From: Dendrolimus kikuchii
Taxonomy: Eukaryota > Arthropoda > Insecta > Lepidoptera > Lasiocampidae
Assembly (NCBI GenBank): GCA_019925095.2
Contig: CM034408.1
Span: 3,100,001-3,164,000 of the forward strand
Reading direction: 5' to 3'
Length of the DNA: 64,000 nucleotides
Part shown: in pieces, positions 31,210 to 42,960 of the stretch
Layout: each line of letters opens with the position of its first letter
Position numbering within the stretch: the stretch's first letter is position 1
Program-made: the position numbers and the translations under genes
Notes under the pieces: model-generated
The model's database searches: none
Told to the model about the DNA's origin: nothing
Seen by the model: only the letters and a program-made list of their open reading frames with translations

Positions 31210-31539
31210 TCTATATATATAAAAGTAAATCGTGTTAGTTACACTATTTATAACTCAAGAACGGCTGTACCGATTTGGCTGAAAATTAGTGAGGAGGTAG
31301 CTGAGATCCAGGAGACGGACATAGGATACTTTTTGTCCCGTTGTAACTGGTAGGTGGCGCTGAGATCGGATTCTAGAATCTTCCTAATCACCTGTAGCGA
31401 TTTTGGTGATTGTGTTTTTGTGTGTTTGAGTGGGTTCCCGGATGGTTTAGATTCGCAATTAGAACCGGTAGGTGGCGCTGGGATCGGGTCCTAGATTTTT
31501 ATTTTTTCAGAGCAGGACAACGTCTGCCGGGGCCGCTAG
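31210..31539 (+). mobile_element. Non-autonomous Helitron (type 1), complete
   Basis: It starts TCTATATATATAAAAG after an A and ends gcaggacaacgtctgc...CTAG before a T. Length is 330 bp with no ORF. The ggtaggtggcgctg block occurs twice. It is the most complete type 1 copy here; 10031, 20331, 42367 and 43647 are shorter relatives. Confidence 0.87.
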
Positions 31540-31599
31540 TTATAAATAAAGAAGAAACTCTCAATTCTATATCTAATGAATACGCACAGAATGCTCTTA

Positions 31600-31968
31600 A
31601 ATATTTTTTTTTATTGCGTGAAGCAGGCAAACAGGCGGACGGCCCACTTGATGGAAGGTTGCAATACCAGGGGATTGCCAACGCGTTGCCGGCCTCTAAG
31701 AAGTTTTATAACGCCCTTAAACGACCCCATGTCGTAGCGCAGAGGGAAAACCTTGGCGGGAAGTTCTCTTCAGATCATTGTTGTACGCGGAATGAACGTT
31801 CTAGAGAACTGTTGCGTAGTTGACCGTGGGAGCTTCAGGACATGGGGGTGAACGTCCCGTCGATGGCGAGCAGTGCGGTTGTAAAAATGAGGCGTTGGTA
31901 CCAGAGCAAACAGTTCCTCGGAACACTCTCCGTTGTAAAGTGCTATTCGCAGTAACTCGTACACAATT
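31600..31968 (-). pseudogene. Jockey-like LINE RT C-terminus and 3' end
   Basis: The frame at 31964-31770 encodes LLRIALYNGECSEELFALVP, then TPHFYNRTARHRRDVHPHVL and STTQQFSRTFIPRTTMI, a Jockey-like C-terminal region. A TGA replaces the Trp codon expected next, after which LPAKVFPLRYDMGSFK and GRQRVGNPLVLQ follow with a frameshift. The 3' UTR (inverse of acggcccacttgatgg) and poly-A (31604-31615) are those on which SINE-J is modelled. Confidence 0.75.
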
Positions 31969-32093
31969 AGTTATTCGCGAAGATACTTAATCAAAGTCAA
32001 AATATGAAAGCTTTTCGATAACAATTTAAAGTTTCGAATATTGACGCAGGTTTATCGATTATCATCATCAACATATGTATTTTAGGGAGCTTG

Positions 32094-32680
32094 TAATAGT
32101 ATTTTTCAACACACTTGCTCATAAAGTGGCTCTATGGTCACCGCAATTAGGCACAGAATGACACCCATTATCAAACTGTGAGTAAAAAACATTATTACTC
32201 ACTAGTGAGTTATATATATTTTTTTTTAATTTTATTGGTTGAGTTGCTTTGTTCTTAAAAAAGTTTTTATTAAAAAAAAAAGATCGCGTTCTATAGAACA
32301 AATAAATTAATGTTCCTATTGCTTGCTCATTTCATGCAACTTCTTATTTAAATAGATAATTTTAACTCGTACGTGTTTAATAAATAAAACTTTCACTCAT
32401 ATATAACTTTTTTTTATACATACATACATACATAACTTCACGCCAGTTCCCTTGTGGGGTAGGCACGAACAACAGAGTGCCACTTTTTTTTATCTACTAA
32501 ATAAAATGAGTTTTTGTTGTTATTTTATTCACAAGTGTGTTGAAAAACGTCGTATGATACACGTGTGTATTGATGATTACCGTCCTCGGCTCTCTTAAGA
32601 CCCTCGCCTACGGCTCGAGTCTCAATGGCGCCTCGGCGGTAATCACCAATGTTACACACTAGTACCATAATGTACTATTA
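32094..32680. mobile_element. FB-1 copy 2, with LINE-A inserted
   Basis: From taatagtatttttcaacaca to the same aatgtactatta end as FB-1 copy 1. It keeps the complete interior (gagttgctttgttcttaaaa, gcttgctcatttcatgcaac) and the right arm, but its left arm is short, lacking the GC-rich hairpin. It is interrupted by 64 bp of LINE-A. A SINE-J begins at the next base (32681). Confidence 0.8.
32418..32481 (-). mobile_element. 64-bp LINE-A 3' end in FB-1, with 12-bp TSD
   Basis: Only the last 64 bp of LINE-A integrated: ggcactctgttgttcgtgcc through the ATGT tail on the minus strand. Both sides carry acttttttttat (32406-32417, 32482-32493). FB-1 copy 1 at 20130-20145 shows the unoccupied site with one copy of this word. 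Confidence 0.93.
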
Positions 32681-33000
32681 TCCGTGCAGGAACGGAGATA
32701 GAATACAATTTCCTGCGGCCGGGCGGCTTGTCGTAAGAGGCGACAAAACAACCCACAGCCAGGTGGTAGGGCATTTGCCCGACTGGATAGCTACCACCCC
32801 TCGTCTAAAGTATGTTGCCATAACAACCTTGAGTTGTGTCCCGGCATTAGTGACCAGGTTCCAGTCTCCCTTAAGAGAGCAGCAGCGCATATGTAGCACC
32901 TTTGGTGTTGCAAATGTCTATAGGCGATAGTAACCGCTTTTCATTAAGTGGGTCGTCTGCCTGTCTGCTGAACTCATGCAATAAAAAAATAAAAAAAAGT
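32681..33000 (+). mobile_element. SINE-J, full length
   Basis: It starts tccgtgcaggaacggag exactly at the FB-1 boundary and ends atgcaataaaaaaataaaaa. Confidence 0.85.
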
Positions 33001-33229
33001 GCTTCATAATCTGATCCTACTCAACAACTTTCGTCATGTACACCATAAAACAATGTAAACTCTGTACAAGAGTCTGGTATTCTAGAAGCTTACAAGCTAT
33101 GGCTTTAATTTATAATTGCAAATAAGATTACTGGTCGACGCTAAATAGTAACTAGTTAGCAGCGTCCATAGACATCTGCAACACTGTCAATGCGTTGCCT
33201 ATCTTATCGGGAGTTTAAGCATTTGCCTT
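33001..33229. other. Unassigned sequence with weak Jockey-tail similarity
   Basis: A piece at 33165-33215 (ccatagacatctgcaacac) resembles a Jockey-type 3' tail but is too short to assign. Confidence 0.3.
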
Positions 33230-33740
33230 TTAAAGTGTAACTTTTATATAAACGGGGGGTCCTAGGATTTTACTGTCACGAAAGAGCGTTACGGCCGCGT
33301 GGAGGAGCGGCATAAATTTAGACTAGACGTGGTGAAAGGCGGCATAATGTTAGAGTGACTATCGATGTTTTTATTGATTCCGGATCGAATTCAGTTTTTT
33401 GTTTGATCAAATAAAATATGTTTAAATAAAAAATTCATTCATTAAAATGTACCTAACCTAACCAAATCATAATTAGCAGTAAACCTGCGAAAAATCGAAA
33501 TGTGTGCTGGGACACATAGTAGAAGTGAAACTTCAACGGACAAGTGGAAAAACGAATCGCAACAAAATTTTAACTTGAAGTTTTACGGGCAAGTTTTCAA
33601 ATTGAACAAGTACATTAACAATCTGCCCGTAAAATTTCAACTTACAATTTTGTTGTGATTCGTTTTTCCACTTGTCCGTTGAAGTTTCACTTCTACTATG
33701 TGTCCCAGCACACAATTCGATTTTTTTTAAAGAGCCTTAT
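33230..33740 (-). mobile_element. IR-P element copy 2
   Basis: It is the inverse of 22115-22665: first the tail (ggccgcgtggaggagcggc, acctaacctaaccaaatc), then the hairpin of about 110-bp arms at 33500-33735 with agtagaagtgaaacttcaac on both sides. Its loop differs from copy 1. Confidence 0.7.
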
Positions 33741-33921
33741 ATTGCTCTGGTGAAATTGCGAGGGAGCTAATTTCACAACTCTCAAATGACAAGTCACAGT
33801 AAATAGATATAGTATTATATCCTACGCGTGCTATATCCTAGAAAACAGATTCGTTAAATATCAGGTGAAATTTAACCTTAATACACAAAATATTTTCTTA
33901 AGTTTTCGCGACTTGTATACA

Positions 33922-34576
33922 TAATAAAACTACGTTTTAAAGGTTTTAAGCGCGGTAATTTTATTTGATTTTGGTTTTTCCGACGTTTCGGCCACTTTTC
34001 AGTGGCCGTGATCACGGAAGACAAAGATGTCAAGTGTCAACGAGTATTGTTAAAGTTTTATTTAACCTACCGCCACCATATAAGTACTATAAGTACCACC
34101 TGTTTGGGAGCCAATTATCAAAACTATTAAGACCCAAATCCAGCAAAAACCAGCTGCCAGACCTCAAGACACTGTGAGCTCTTTCTGCGTATAACGGAAC
34201 ACAAACCAACTTGACTGATAATTACTTTTATTTTTCCTTCCACCCATTTTAATATTATATAAAATTATTAGAGCTAGGCATGTTTGCTGAAGAGTTTCTT
34301 GCGCCGCTTCTTCTCTTCAAGCCATAACATGTTGCGAAGCGGTAGTAAATTAGATTAGGCTCCCATAGATTAAATAATAACCATAAACAAAATTAAAATT
34401 AAATAATTAAAATTAATAAGTTGGCGGTAGGCTAAATAAAACTTTAACAATACTCGTTGACACTTGACATCTTTGTCTTCCGTGATCACGGCCACTGAAA
34501 AGTGGCCGAAACGTCGGAAAAAACCAAAATCAAATAAAATTACCGCGCTTAAAACCGTTAAAACGTAGTTTTATTA
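33922..34576. mobile_element. FB-2: inverted-repeat element, 655 bp
   Basis: Arms of about 150 bp (33922-34077 and 34428-34576) are near-perfect inverse copies: taataaaactacgttttaa, ttttaagcgcggtaatttta, cgacgtttcggccacttttc and gtcaagtgtcaacgagtatt. The interior holds a segment also found at 28291 and a LINE 3' end at 34285. Single arms occur at 14887-15560 and 36797-36892. There is no ORF of note. Confidence 0.8.
34276..34345 (+). mobile_element. LINE 3'-end fragment within FB-2
   Basis: gaagagtttcttgcgccgct and aacatgttgcgaagcggtag match the LINE end at 14250-14320. It is either an insertion into FB-2 or part of its interior. Confidence 0.55.
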
Positions 34577-35795
34577 CTTAATACACAATCCAAAAAAAGC
34601 TAGAAATATTTGATAAATGAAACATATTCTCAGACCTTAGACCAAATAATTTTTTCTTTCCGTTGTCGATTTATCATTTGAACTTCCGATGTGTAAAACT
34701 GCGTAAATCTGTGTTCGTGTATAAATAAACAATACGCACATAAGATAAGGACGTAAACATAATTTATGATCTCCAATTTAACCACTCCTTTTTCCGGCAC
34801 TTTATGTCTTGGTCTAAGTTACTGTCGACAAGCCGATTAAATAGTTACACCATCTGTTGGAATCTCCAACAAAAAGTATTTATTGCTTTAGTGTGGCATA
34901 GTACTGGCCACCAATACTCAATATTTGAATTTAGAACGAAGTTTTTTTTTCTTTTATCTGTATATTTTTTTCCCTCCATTGCTATTAAAATCATCATATA
35001 TTACGCACGTGCAGTTTTCTTTTATGATTAAAATATTCACAGTCCACAAACAAATTCATATTTAAAGAAGTGTTTATCACCATCTTAAACCCTTTAGCTC
35101 ACTATAAGCACATATGTGTCCGCGATGAGAGTGCAGATCGCGTTTGTGCACGTGATCGTTAATTGTGTTGTTGTCTCACTCTGTTTATATAGGAGTTGTA
35201 TGATTTGTATGAAATGGGTATATTTTCTTGGTATATTACGAGATAATGATAGTGTTAGTCTTGCGGCTTTTTGGTATATCGATAAGTATATCAATAATTG
35301 TCTTAAGGGTTAAAGTTTGTTAAAAACCTGTTAGATATAAATTATTCTATCCTTTTCGTAGGATTAAATTTATAAACTAGATTTAGCTTTAAACTAATAT
35401 GGGTACTATTCAGCGGATTCGTTTATGTATTCTATAATTTCATATAACGCTGAAACTCAGTACTATTATTCAGTTATAAACAAGACATCTTGTAAGAGCG
35501 GATGCATGTTGTTTACTATTTTACGCAAAAACTAACAATCATTATAATGTACACCAGAATAACTTCGCAATGATAAAAGCTAATATAATGACAAAAGTCA
35601 CGAACACGGGTAGTTTATAAAATGGCTCCCCCCTGAACGACGTTTTACATAAAGAGCTTCCTCGCTCTATTAATTTGAACTTTCTTCTCACCCTGGCTGA
35701 TAAAAACCATGTATATATATACTTTATGTAAATATCAGTTAATAACATTCATCTTTAGTGTAGTTAGTCTAACCTATATGTCTTTTGTTCTGTCT
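34577..35795. other. Unassigned AT-rich sequence
   Basis: No repeat copy in the window. Frames at 34804, 35116 and 35542 are short, Phe/Leu/Ser-rich and unconvincing. Confidence 0.4.
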
Positions 35796-35799
35796 ACAG

Positions 35800-36400
35800 T
35801 AAACCTTACTAAGTATTCAAAAGAAATTCACAAGGTTTATCAATTTTATATTTAAATTACCACAGAAATGTTACATTGAACGCTGTACTTTATTTCACCT
35901 TTTACCTCTTAAAACTAGAAGAAAGATTGCTGATTTACGTTTCTTAGTTAAAATTGCGCAATCCAAAATTGATTGTGCATATCTCATAGAGAAACTACAT
36001 TTGTATGTTCCTCCTACTAATGTTCGCCATAGGAAATTATTACACACACCATCAACGCGCATAGCTTACCGACGTCATTAATTCTGTATCAGAAGAGCAA
36101 ATGAATTTAATAAGTGAAGTAAGTTAGAAGATATAGACTTAGACTTATTTACTAATAGTGTAGCATTGTTTAGCGCAAAGTTGGTCAAGTTCTATTCAAA
36201 CTCGGGTCTATCAGTTTAAGTACCTTATGTCTATGCACATTTTTATCATTGTTTCTATGTATAATTTTCATTATTTTTTTCCTCTCTTCTTATTTTTACT
36301 GTTATCTGTGGAGGCTTATTAATAGCTTCTCTAAATCTATTTTATTTTTAGTTATTAATAATGATAGCTGTTAGCCCCCCAAATAAAATAATGTACCGGT
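35800..36400 (+). pseudogene. CR1/Jockey-like LINE RT C-terminal relic and 3' UTR
   Basis: One frame, with two in-frame stops, reads LLSIQKKFTRFINFIFKLPQ, CTLFHLLPLKTRRKIADLRF, LVKIAQSKIDCAYLIEKLHL, LLHTPSTRIAYRRH and LEDIDLDLFTNSVALFSAKL to a stop at about 36219. The pattern Q-x-x-F-R, RR-x-x-x-D-x-x-FL and RI-YRR is the thumb/C-terminal region of CR1/Jockey-type LINE proteins. A pyrimidine-rich UTR and a ccaaataaaataatg signal follow near 36380-36395. The catalytic motifs are upstream and lost. Confidence 0.72.
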
Positions 36401-36796
36401 AAAAATTTGTTTTATAGACCTTTAATTTGTTACACTAGTTCACCTGTCATTTTTCGTATTTACGGCGCCATTGGCAAAATCAATGCCAAAAGCGTTGGAA
36501 TCAAAACCAACAAACGTCAAGTCTATAAAAATGGCTACAATTTTTCCATAGTTGGCTACAGAATCATAAATAGTATTTCCTAAAAAAACATACTTTATAA
36601 AATATTTAGTGGATAATTTTCAATTTTTACTGTCTGACAACTTACTTGTAACGCTAGTCAGTCTTGTGCTCAGCCTATATATACAGTGAAAATAATATAT
36701 ATTAAACATTTCATATCTTAAGAGTAAAATAACACAATCGGTATTTTATAGGTTATGAAGTAAAAATGTCATTTGTTGCCTCATGCCAGTGACGTG
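36401..36796. other. Unassigned sequence
   Basis: Nothing recognised. Confidence 0.4.
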
Positions 36797-36892
36797 CCGT
36801 GATCACGGCCACTGAAAAGTGGCCGAAACGTCGGAAAAACCAAAATCAAATAAAATTACCGCGCTTAAAACCGTTAAAACGTAGTTTTATTA
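36797..36892 (-). repeat. FB-2 single arm
   Basis: gccgtgatcacggccactga through taccgcgcttaaaaccgtta and aaaacgtagttttatta match the right arm of FB-2 (34480-34576) almost base for base. Confidence 0.8.
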
Positions 36893-36959
36893 TTTATTTA
36901 TTTGTTTTTTTACAATTTAAATAAATAATTAACAAAACTGGGTCAATTTGGTCTTACAC

Positions 36960-37140
36960 CTAAAGGAAGGTTTACACTAAAAATCAGCGTTGTGTCGGAT
37001 ATTGTTCCGACACAGCAATATGCTGAGTTGCTGAAAATGCGGCGTACAAATTCTTAAAATATGCTTTGTGTATAGAAATGTATAAGGAATGTAATTGCGT
37101 CGCAATTACTTCAAATAAAGTTTTTTTTCTTTCTTTCTCC
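36960..37140 (+). mobile_element. LINE 3' end with gtcgga/tccgac hairpin
   Basis: The aaaatcagcgttgtgtcgga and ttccgacacagcaatatgct blocks form a hairpin shared with 46166-46215. An AATAAA signal at about 37115 and a TTTC-rich tail follow. The family is not identified. Confidence 0.5.
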
Positions 37141-37312
37141 TTTCTTCAACCAATTTTCGTTGAAAGCATTGTGCAGTGTCAGATTTCACCTTACTGTTAA
37201 TTTTATTTATAAAAACAGAGCAGGTTTTCAGAAAAATGACTGTCACATAAAAAGACAGGTGGACAGGCTTCAAATATGAACATGATGAGAATATAATTTT
37301 TTTTTTTTTTTT

Positions 37313-37540
37313 GACGGCCTCTGTGGTTGACTGGGCGAAGCCTTTGCCGGCCTACCTCACTGCAACGCAGAGGCTCCGGGACCGATAGTAAATTTCGGAA
37401 ACGTATTTTCTCCGTTATTTACTATGGTCTGGGTGTCTGGGATGGGCCCCAGAGTAGTCCGTTGTATATTACCCATAACACAAACGTAACTTGCTTAATT
37501 TGGGGATATACAATATGCGTGTTTGTCTGCCGATTAAAAA
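37313..37540 (+). mobile_element. SINE-T1 with damaged B box
   Basis: The head gacggcctctgtggttgact is intact but the ggttcgattcctggta B-box stretch is deleted (ctccgggaccgatagtaaat). The body is complete. The tail is A-rich. Confidence 0.82.
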
Positions 37541-37647
37541 AAAATTGACCCATTATGATAAAATGGCTACATAACCTAAAAAAGAAAAACGCCTCTTGAT
37601 ACTACTTGATTATATCTTGATCATTTAGCAAATAACAAGACGACCGT

Positions 37648-37967
37648 ATCCGTGCAGGAACGGAGAAAGAATACAATTTCCTGCGGCCGGTCGGCCTGTC
37701 GTAAGAGGCGACAAAACAACCCACAGCCAGGTGGTACCTAGGGCATTTGCCCGACTGGATGGCTACCACCCCTGGTGTAAAGTATGTCGCCATAACAACC
37801 TTGAGTTGTGTTTCGGCATTAGTAGCCAGGTTCCAGTCTCCCTTAAGAGAGCAGCAGCGCATTTGTAACACCTTTGGTGTTGCAAATGTCCATAGGCGAT
37901 AGTAACCGTGTTTCCATCAAGTGGGCCGTCTGCCTGTCTGCTGAACTTCTGCAATAAAAAAAAAACG
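37648..37967 (+). mobile_element. SINE-J, full length
   Basis: Head tatccgtgcaggaacggaga, full body with a small cctag insertion, end ctgcaat plus A(10). Confidence 0.84.
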
Positions 37968-38504
37968 ACGCTTTCTCTTGACATTTGAGACACAATTGGC
38001 TGCCGGCAGAACGTCACTCGGTTTACTCGTATCTCCACATAAATGATGTTTGTTGTAACATATTTTCGACACGTCTCCCACATCATATATTTTAATATTA
38101 ACGCATTCATTTATCAATTGTTATTAAATGTGTAAATTTGTATTTTGCGTAACGACAGATGGAATGGTGGAAACTAGCCATACTGGAAACGTTATGTTAA
38201 TTACAGCTCCTAGGGTCGGCTCGATTCGTGTGATACCACGCTCTTACAGATTATGGACGTAAAACGGTTAGCCTTGAGCTAATCCTGTTCTGTACGAGTG
38301 AGAGTTCCGATGACCCACATCCCCATACTCTTAACTCGTTCCCGATGGTCCGTTTCTGAGCTTCGCAATAAAAATGATACTTTTGATCATCTTACAAATG
38401 TTGAGATCCACCAATTAATCCAGTTTCGATCGGAGTGGTAAAATCAGAGTTACATCTCTAATGTTACAGATTGAAATAATAATTTAAAAAAAAACAGATA
38501 CCTA
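37968..38504. other. Unassigned sequence
   Basis: No repeat copy or coding frame was recognised. Confidence 0.4.
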
Positions 38505-38515
38505 TATAATTAATA

Positions 38516-39127
38516 CATACATAACTTCACGCCAGTTCCCTTGCGGAGTAGGTACAACAACAGAGCGCCATTTAGGCTTATTCTTCACACCTCACTTGCT
38601 TCTTTCACATTCATAACTCTTGTCATGCACGCTCGTCTGTTCTTAAGGCTCCTGACATCACCTTCTGCTAGTATACGATCAATTGGATCATGGAAGGTGT
38701 GTCGTGGCCTTCCACGACTTCTGCATCCATCCACTTTTGCATTGTATATCTGTTTAGTCATTCTTTCATCATGCATTCTTTCCACATGCCCGAACCACCG
38801 GAGCATTCCTTTCCTTACCTTCACCCCGACACTCTTTTTCAGACCAACTCTCTTTCTTACTTCGATATTACGAACGCGGTCCGCGAGCGTCACTCCGCAG
38901 ATTTTGCGCAGTGCTTGCATCTCGACCGCGTTTACTCTACTTTCATGCTCTCTCTTCCATACCCAACTCTCGCTTCCATACGTGAGCGTAGGTACCAGCA
39001 CCGCGTTGTGTATGGCAAGCTGGGCCTTCTGGCTGAGGTTCTTAGCGCCTAGAAGTGTACCTAACGCTCCATTCACACTATTCCCCAAATTCACTCTTTT
39101 ATCTTTATCAGCGGCGTACCTTCCTGC
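38516..39127 (-). mobile_element. LINE-A, longest copy (612 bp), with 11-bp TSD
   Basis: It is bounded by tataattaata (38505-38515, 39128-39138). The minus frame through 39127-38585 encodes AGRYAADKDKRVNLGNSVNG, LSQKAQLAIHNAVLVPTLTY, GSESWVWKREHESRVNAVEM, ALRKICGVTLADRVRN, the MLRWFGHVERMHDERM motif and [21 protein letters not shown] 1-bp loss in gtgtgaagaat shifts the frame after EASEV. LTYGSESW and WFGHV are the C-terminal landmarks of LINE polyproteins after the RT palm. Even here the catalytic domain is absent. Confidence 0.92.
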
Positions 39128-39138
39128 TATAATTAATA

Positions 39139-39972
39139 AATAAAGGTAATAAATATTATCCAAGTTACATAAATGGTACTTAATAATATAAATAGGAACT
39201 AATTATTTAAATAATGACGATTAAGATCCTGCTTACTTGCACACCATAGAAACTGGTAAAACGTACTGAACTATGATTTCTAGGAATAGCACCTGTATAC
39301 AACTACATTTCTGCAAGAATAAACAGCTCAAACTACTGGGTCTAGGGCCGTGTTTTGCATTCATTCTATACTATAAGTGCGCACTGAGGAAGTATTTTTG
39401 AAAATTCATCACATAATCCGTAATTTTCAAAGTAAGAAGCACGAAATTGAATGTAGCTGTTTCTGGTTAGAAATAAATACACACGTATATTGGCGTGTTT
39501 GGAAATTTAGTTTTATATTTAAGCTACTCGAGCGAAACCGCGGGCTACAGGTAATCTCATTATAATTACAGACACATGTCAGATATAATAAAATTAACGA
39601 ATTAATGCATGTTTTTGTCAGAGGTGCGTGTTTGTTGAGTTACGGAGAACACAATTTCAGCGGTCGTATGGATTTAAGCAATAAACAAAATGACAAACGG
39701 GTATGTTAGGTTAGCATGCAAGATATGATACTGACCATGAGCTTAATGTCATTACCTTCATTTCATTCAACCATAAAGAGGCGGTTTATGTTTTATAACT
39801 AAACAAGTGCCGGTGGTTCTGCTAGTATAAATTTCTTCTTTATATCTTTTTGAAATTACCCCACTCTCCCCTAGTGCGAAAAATACATAAGCGATATATT
39901 TTTTGTGAATCGATATATAAATATATATACTTACTGTATACATATTATCACGTCTGTTTCCAATATCATATC
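39139..39972. other. Unassigned sequence
   Basis: AT-rich, without recognised repeats. The frame at 39377-39565 shows no known domain. Confidence 0.4.
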
Positions 39973-40131
39973 TGTCAGGAGCCTTAAGAACAGACGAGCG
40001 TGCATGACAAGAGTTATGAATGTCAAAGAAGCAAGTGAGGTGTGTAAGAATAAGCCTGAATGGTGCTCTGTTGTTCGTGCCTACCCCGCAAGGGAACTGG
40101 CGTGAAGTTATGTATGTATGTATGTATGTTT
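39973..40131 (+). mobile_element. LINE-A short 3' copy
   Basis: It starts tgtcaggagccttaagaac and codes for [20 protein letters not shown] through [10 protein letters not shown], then ends in the ATGT tail. I see no clear TSD. Confidence 0.83.
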
Positions 40132-40446
40132 CCCATAGAGGTAACCAGAGAGTATATATAGATCTCCACTTGCTAAGAATTAACAAACACTTTTCGTTTC
40201 ATCAACTTTAATTATTCTCTTCATACATGCAATATACGGACGTTGAAATCAAGTGAGATACTATTAATGATCTTACAAAACGTCAGAGTCTCATAGATGT
40301 TGTATGGGTGTACATATGTTGTGCTTATGACGTCAGCCAAATGCAGTCCACTGCTGGACATAGGCTTTCCCAAAGTCTACACTCCCATCAAAATATTTAG
40401 GTATAACAATAAACACATGCGTATCACTAATAGAATTACTACTTTT
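40132..40446. other. Mostly unassigned; one LINE-tail-like block
   Basis: gcagtccactgctggacata at about 40340-40360 is a phrase common in lepidopteran LINE 3' regions. The rest is unrecognised. Confidence 0.35.
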
Positions 40447-40890
40447 TTCCGTGCAAGAACGGAGAAAGAATACAATGTCCTGCGGCCGGGCGGCCTGTCG
40501 TAAGAGGCGACTAAACAACCTACAGCCAGGTGGTAAGGTATTTGACCACCCCTGCCGCCAAAAAAACTTTGTGTTGTGTTCCGGCATTAGTGACCAGGTT
40601 CCAGTCTCCCTTAAGAGAGCAGCAGCGCATTTGTAGCACCTTTGGTGTTGGCAAATGTCCATAGGCGATGTTAACCGCTTTCCATCAAGTGGGCCGTCTG
40701 CCTGTCTGTTGATACATACATACATACATAACTTCACGCCAGTTCCCTTGCGGGGTAGGCACGAACAACAGAGCGCCATTTAGGCCCATTCTTACACACC
40801 TCACTTGCTTCTTTGACATTCATAACTCTTGTCATGCACACTCGTCTGTTCTTAAGGCTCCTGTCTGTTGATCCCCAGCAATAAAAAAAA
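40447..40890 (+). mobile_element. SINE-J interrupted by LINE-A
   Basis: Head tccgtgcaagaacggagaaa at 40448, body to cctgtctgttgat (40701-40713), then after the LINE-A insertion the end ccccagcaat plus an A tail (40873-40890). A 20-bp deletion affects the ggatggctacc part. Confidence 0.85.
40714..40859 (-). mobile_element. LINE-A 3' copy nested in SINE-J, 13-bp TSD
   Basis: The 146-bp insertion has cctgtctgttgat on both sides (40701-40713, 40860-40872), exactly the SINE-J tail wording. It begins aggagccttaagaacagacg on the minus strand and ends with the ATGT tail. Confidence 0.92.
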
Positions 40891-40892
40891 AA

Positions 40893-41163
40893 AGTTTCAT
40901 GCGGCCTGGCAGCTTGTCGTAAGAGGCGACTAAACAACCCACAGCCAGGTGGTAGGGTATTTCACCACCCCTGGTCTAGACTATGCCGCCATAAAAACCT
41001 TGAGTTATGTTCCGGCATTAGTGACGAGGTTCCAATCTCCCTTAAGAGAGCAGCAGCGCATTTGTAGCACCTTTGGTGTTGCAAATGTCCATAGGCGATG
41101 TTAACCGCTTTCCATCAAGTGGACCGTCTGCCTCTCTGCTGATCTTCTGCAATAAAAAAAAAA
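40893..41163 (+). mobile_element. SINE-J, 5'-truncated, in tandem with the previous copy
   Basis: It follows the A tail of the first copy directly, starting tttcatgcggcctggcagct, and ends ctgcaat plus A(11). The two copies share the deletion between gggtatttgaccacccctg-type bases, so they may be a duplication. Confidence 0.82.
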
Positions 41164-42015
41164 ATATGTAGGCCAGAAATTTTTCAAATTGACAATAAAC
41201 GCGTGTTTCATATTTCTCTTTACTTGAACGAGCGAAACTGTAAGGAATCCATTTTGAGATTGCAGAAGCCTATAAAGCTAAGAAAAATTATGTCACGTAA
41301 AGTGTTGTCGTACATAATAACAGCAGACAATGAAAAAGAAGTAACACCTATTTGTACACTCGACGTAATTATTATATACACAGTAGAAATATTACAGAAA
41401 TAAGGGTAAGAATTTATTCGTCCTTCCAATTTTTCAGTATTAGACCCTCAGACGCTGAGAGGTCCCTTAGGACACGTGGATCAGGACTCCTTTAATAAAC
41501 TCGATGGAGCGAATAGACGTTTCATGCCTCAAAGCGTCTAGTTTCTGTATACTTTTTACATTTCTTTGGTATGTAGCGAAATTGGAGTACTCAGTGGACA
41601 CCGGTCATGTCTACAATGTCGTTATGATGTTAAAAATTGTTTTTTTATTGCACGAAGCAGGCAAACAGGCGAAACTGAATTGCATATTTACACGGTGATT
41701 CCCCATTCGGTTTTTGTGCGGAAAGGAATATAATGCCGTGTGAACAGAGCATTGTGAACGAAGCCTTAGGGGTTAACTTAAGTTTATTTATTTAATTTGT
41801 TTGGGAATCTTACAATAATTAATATTCTTAAATATAAAACACAAAATTAATACATATATGAATCAAGTTTTCACTAAATAATAATTTATATAATAAAAAT
41901 AAAAATTGGCTCAGAAAGTTAACTGTAAAACATATATTACAAAATTACATAAAATGTCTGTTTAATTTAAATAAGGTCAATATTGAACAAAAACAAAAAC
42001 AAATGTCACCACAGT
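41164..42015. other. Mostly unassigned, with a Jockey-type tail scrap
   Basis: At 41638-41678 ttttttattgcacgaagcag followed by gcaaacaggcg is the minus-strand 3' end of a Jockey-like LINE, as at 31606. Otherwise no repeat was recognised. Confidence 0.4.
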
Positions 42016-42565
<550 letters not shown>

Positions 42566-42609
42566 TATATATATATAATAATATTATAAATCATAAATAT
42601 ATAATAATA

Positions 42610-42901
42610 ATAACAGCCCATAACTGTCCCACTGCTGGGCTCGGGCCTCCCACTATAGGGGAAGGGACAGTATACCCGCCACGCTTGTCCAAGGCGGCTT
42701 GGCAGGTTTGACACATCAGTTATCTCGATGTGCAGGTTGCATCACGATGTTTTCCATCACCGTTATTAGCATGTGGTAATTGTAACAATATGCACATTAG
42801 GTCAGAAAACTGCCTAAGTGGTGAATGCGTTCTGGCCAGGATCGAACCCGCGCCCTTTGAGTTTAGGACGCGTACGTTAGCCATTACGCTACCACGACTT
42901 A
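42610..42901 (-). mobile_element. SINE-T2, tRNA-headed, full length
   Basis: On the minus strand the head aagtcgtggtagcgtaatgg (A box) and gcgggttcgatcctggcc (B box) are followed by the full body and a TTATTA-rich end. It is the longest SINE-T2 copy here. Confidence 0.87.
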
Positions 42902-42960
42902 TATATATAATTGGTATACACGTATATAGTGATTCATCACGATATCTCAGGAACTATACA

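Noticed and set aside
38541..39143. 200-codon plus-strand frame
   Set aside because: It is antisense to the LINE-A ORF, which reads as a known LINE C-terminus on the minus strand. The same holds for similar frames at 3098, 14958, 30422 and 63622.
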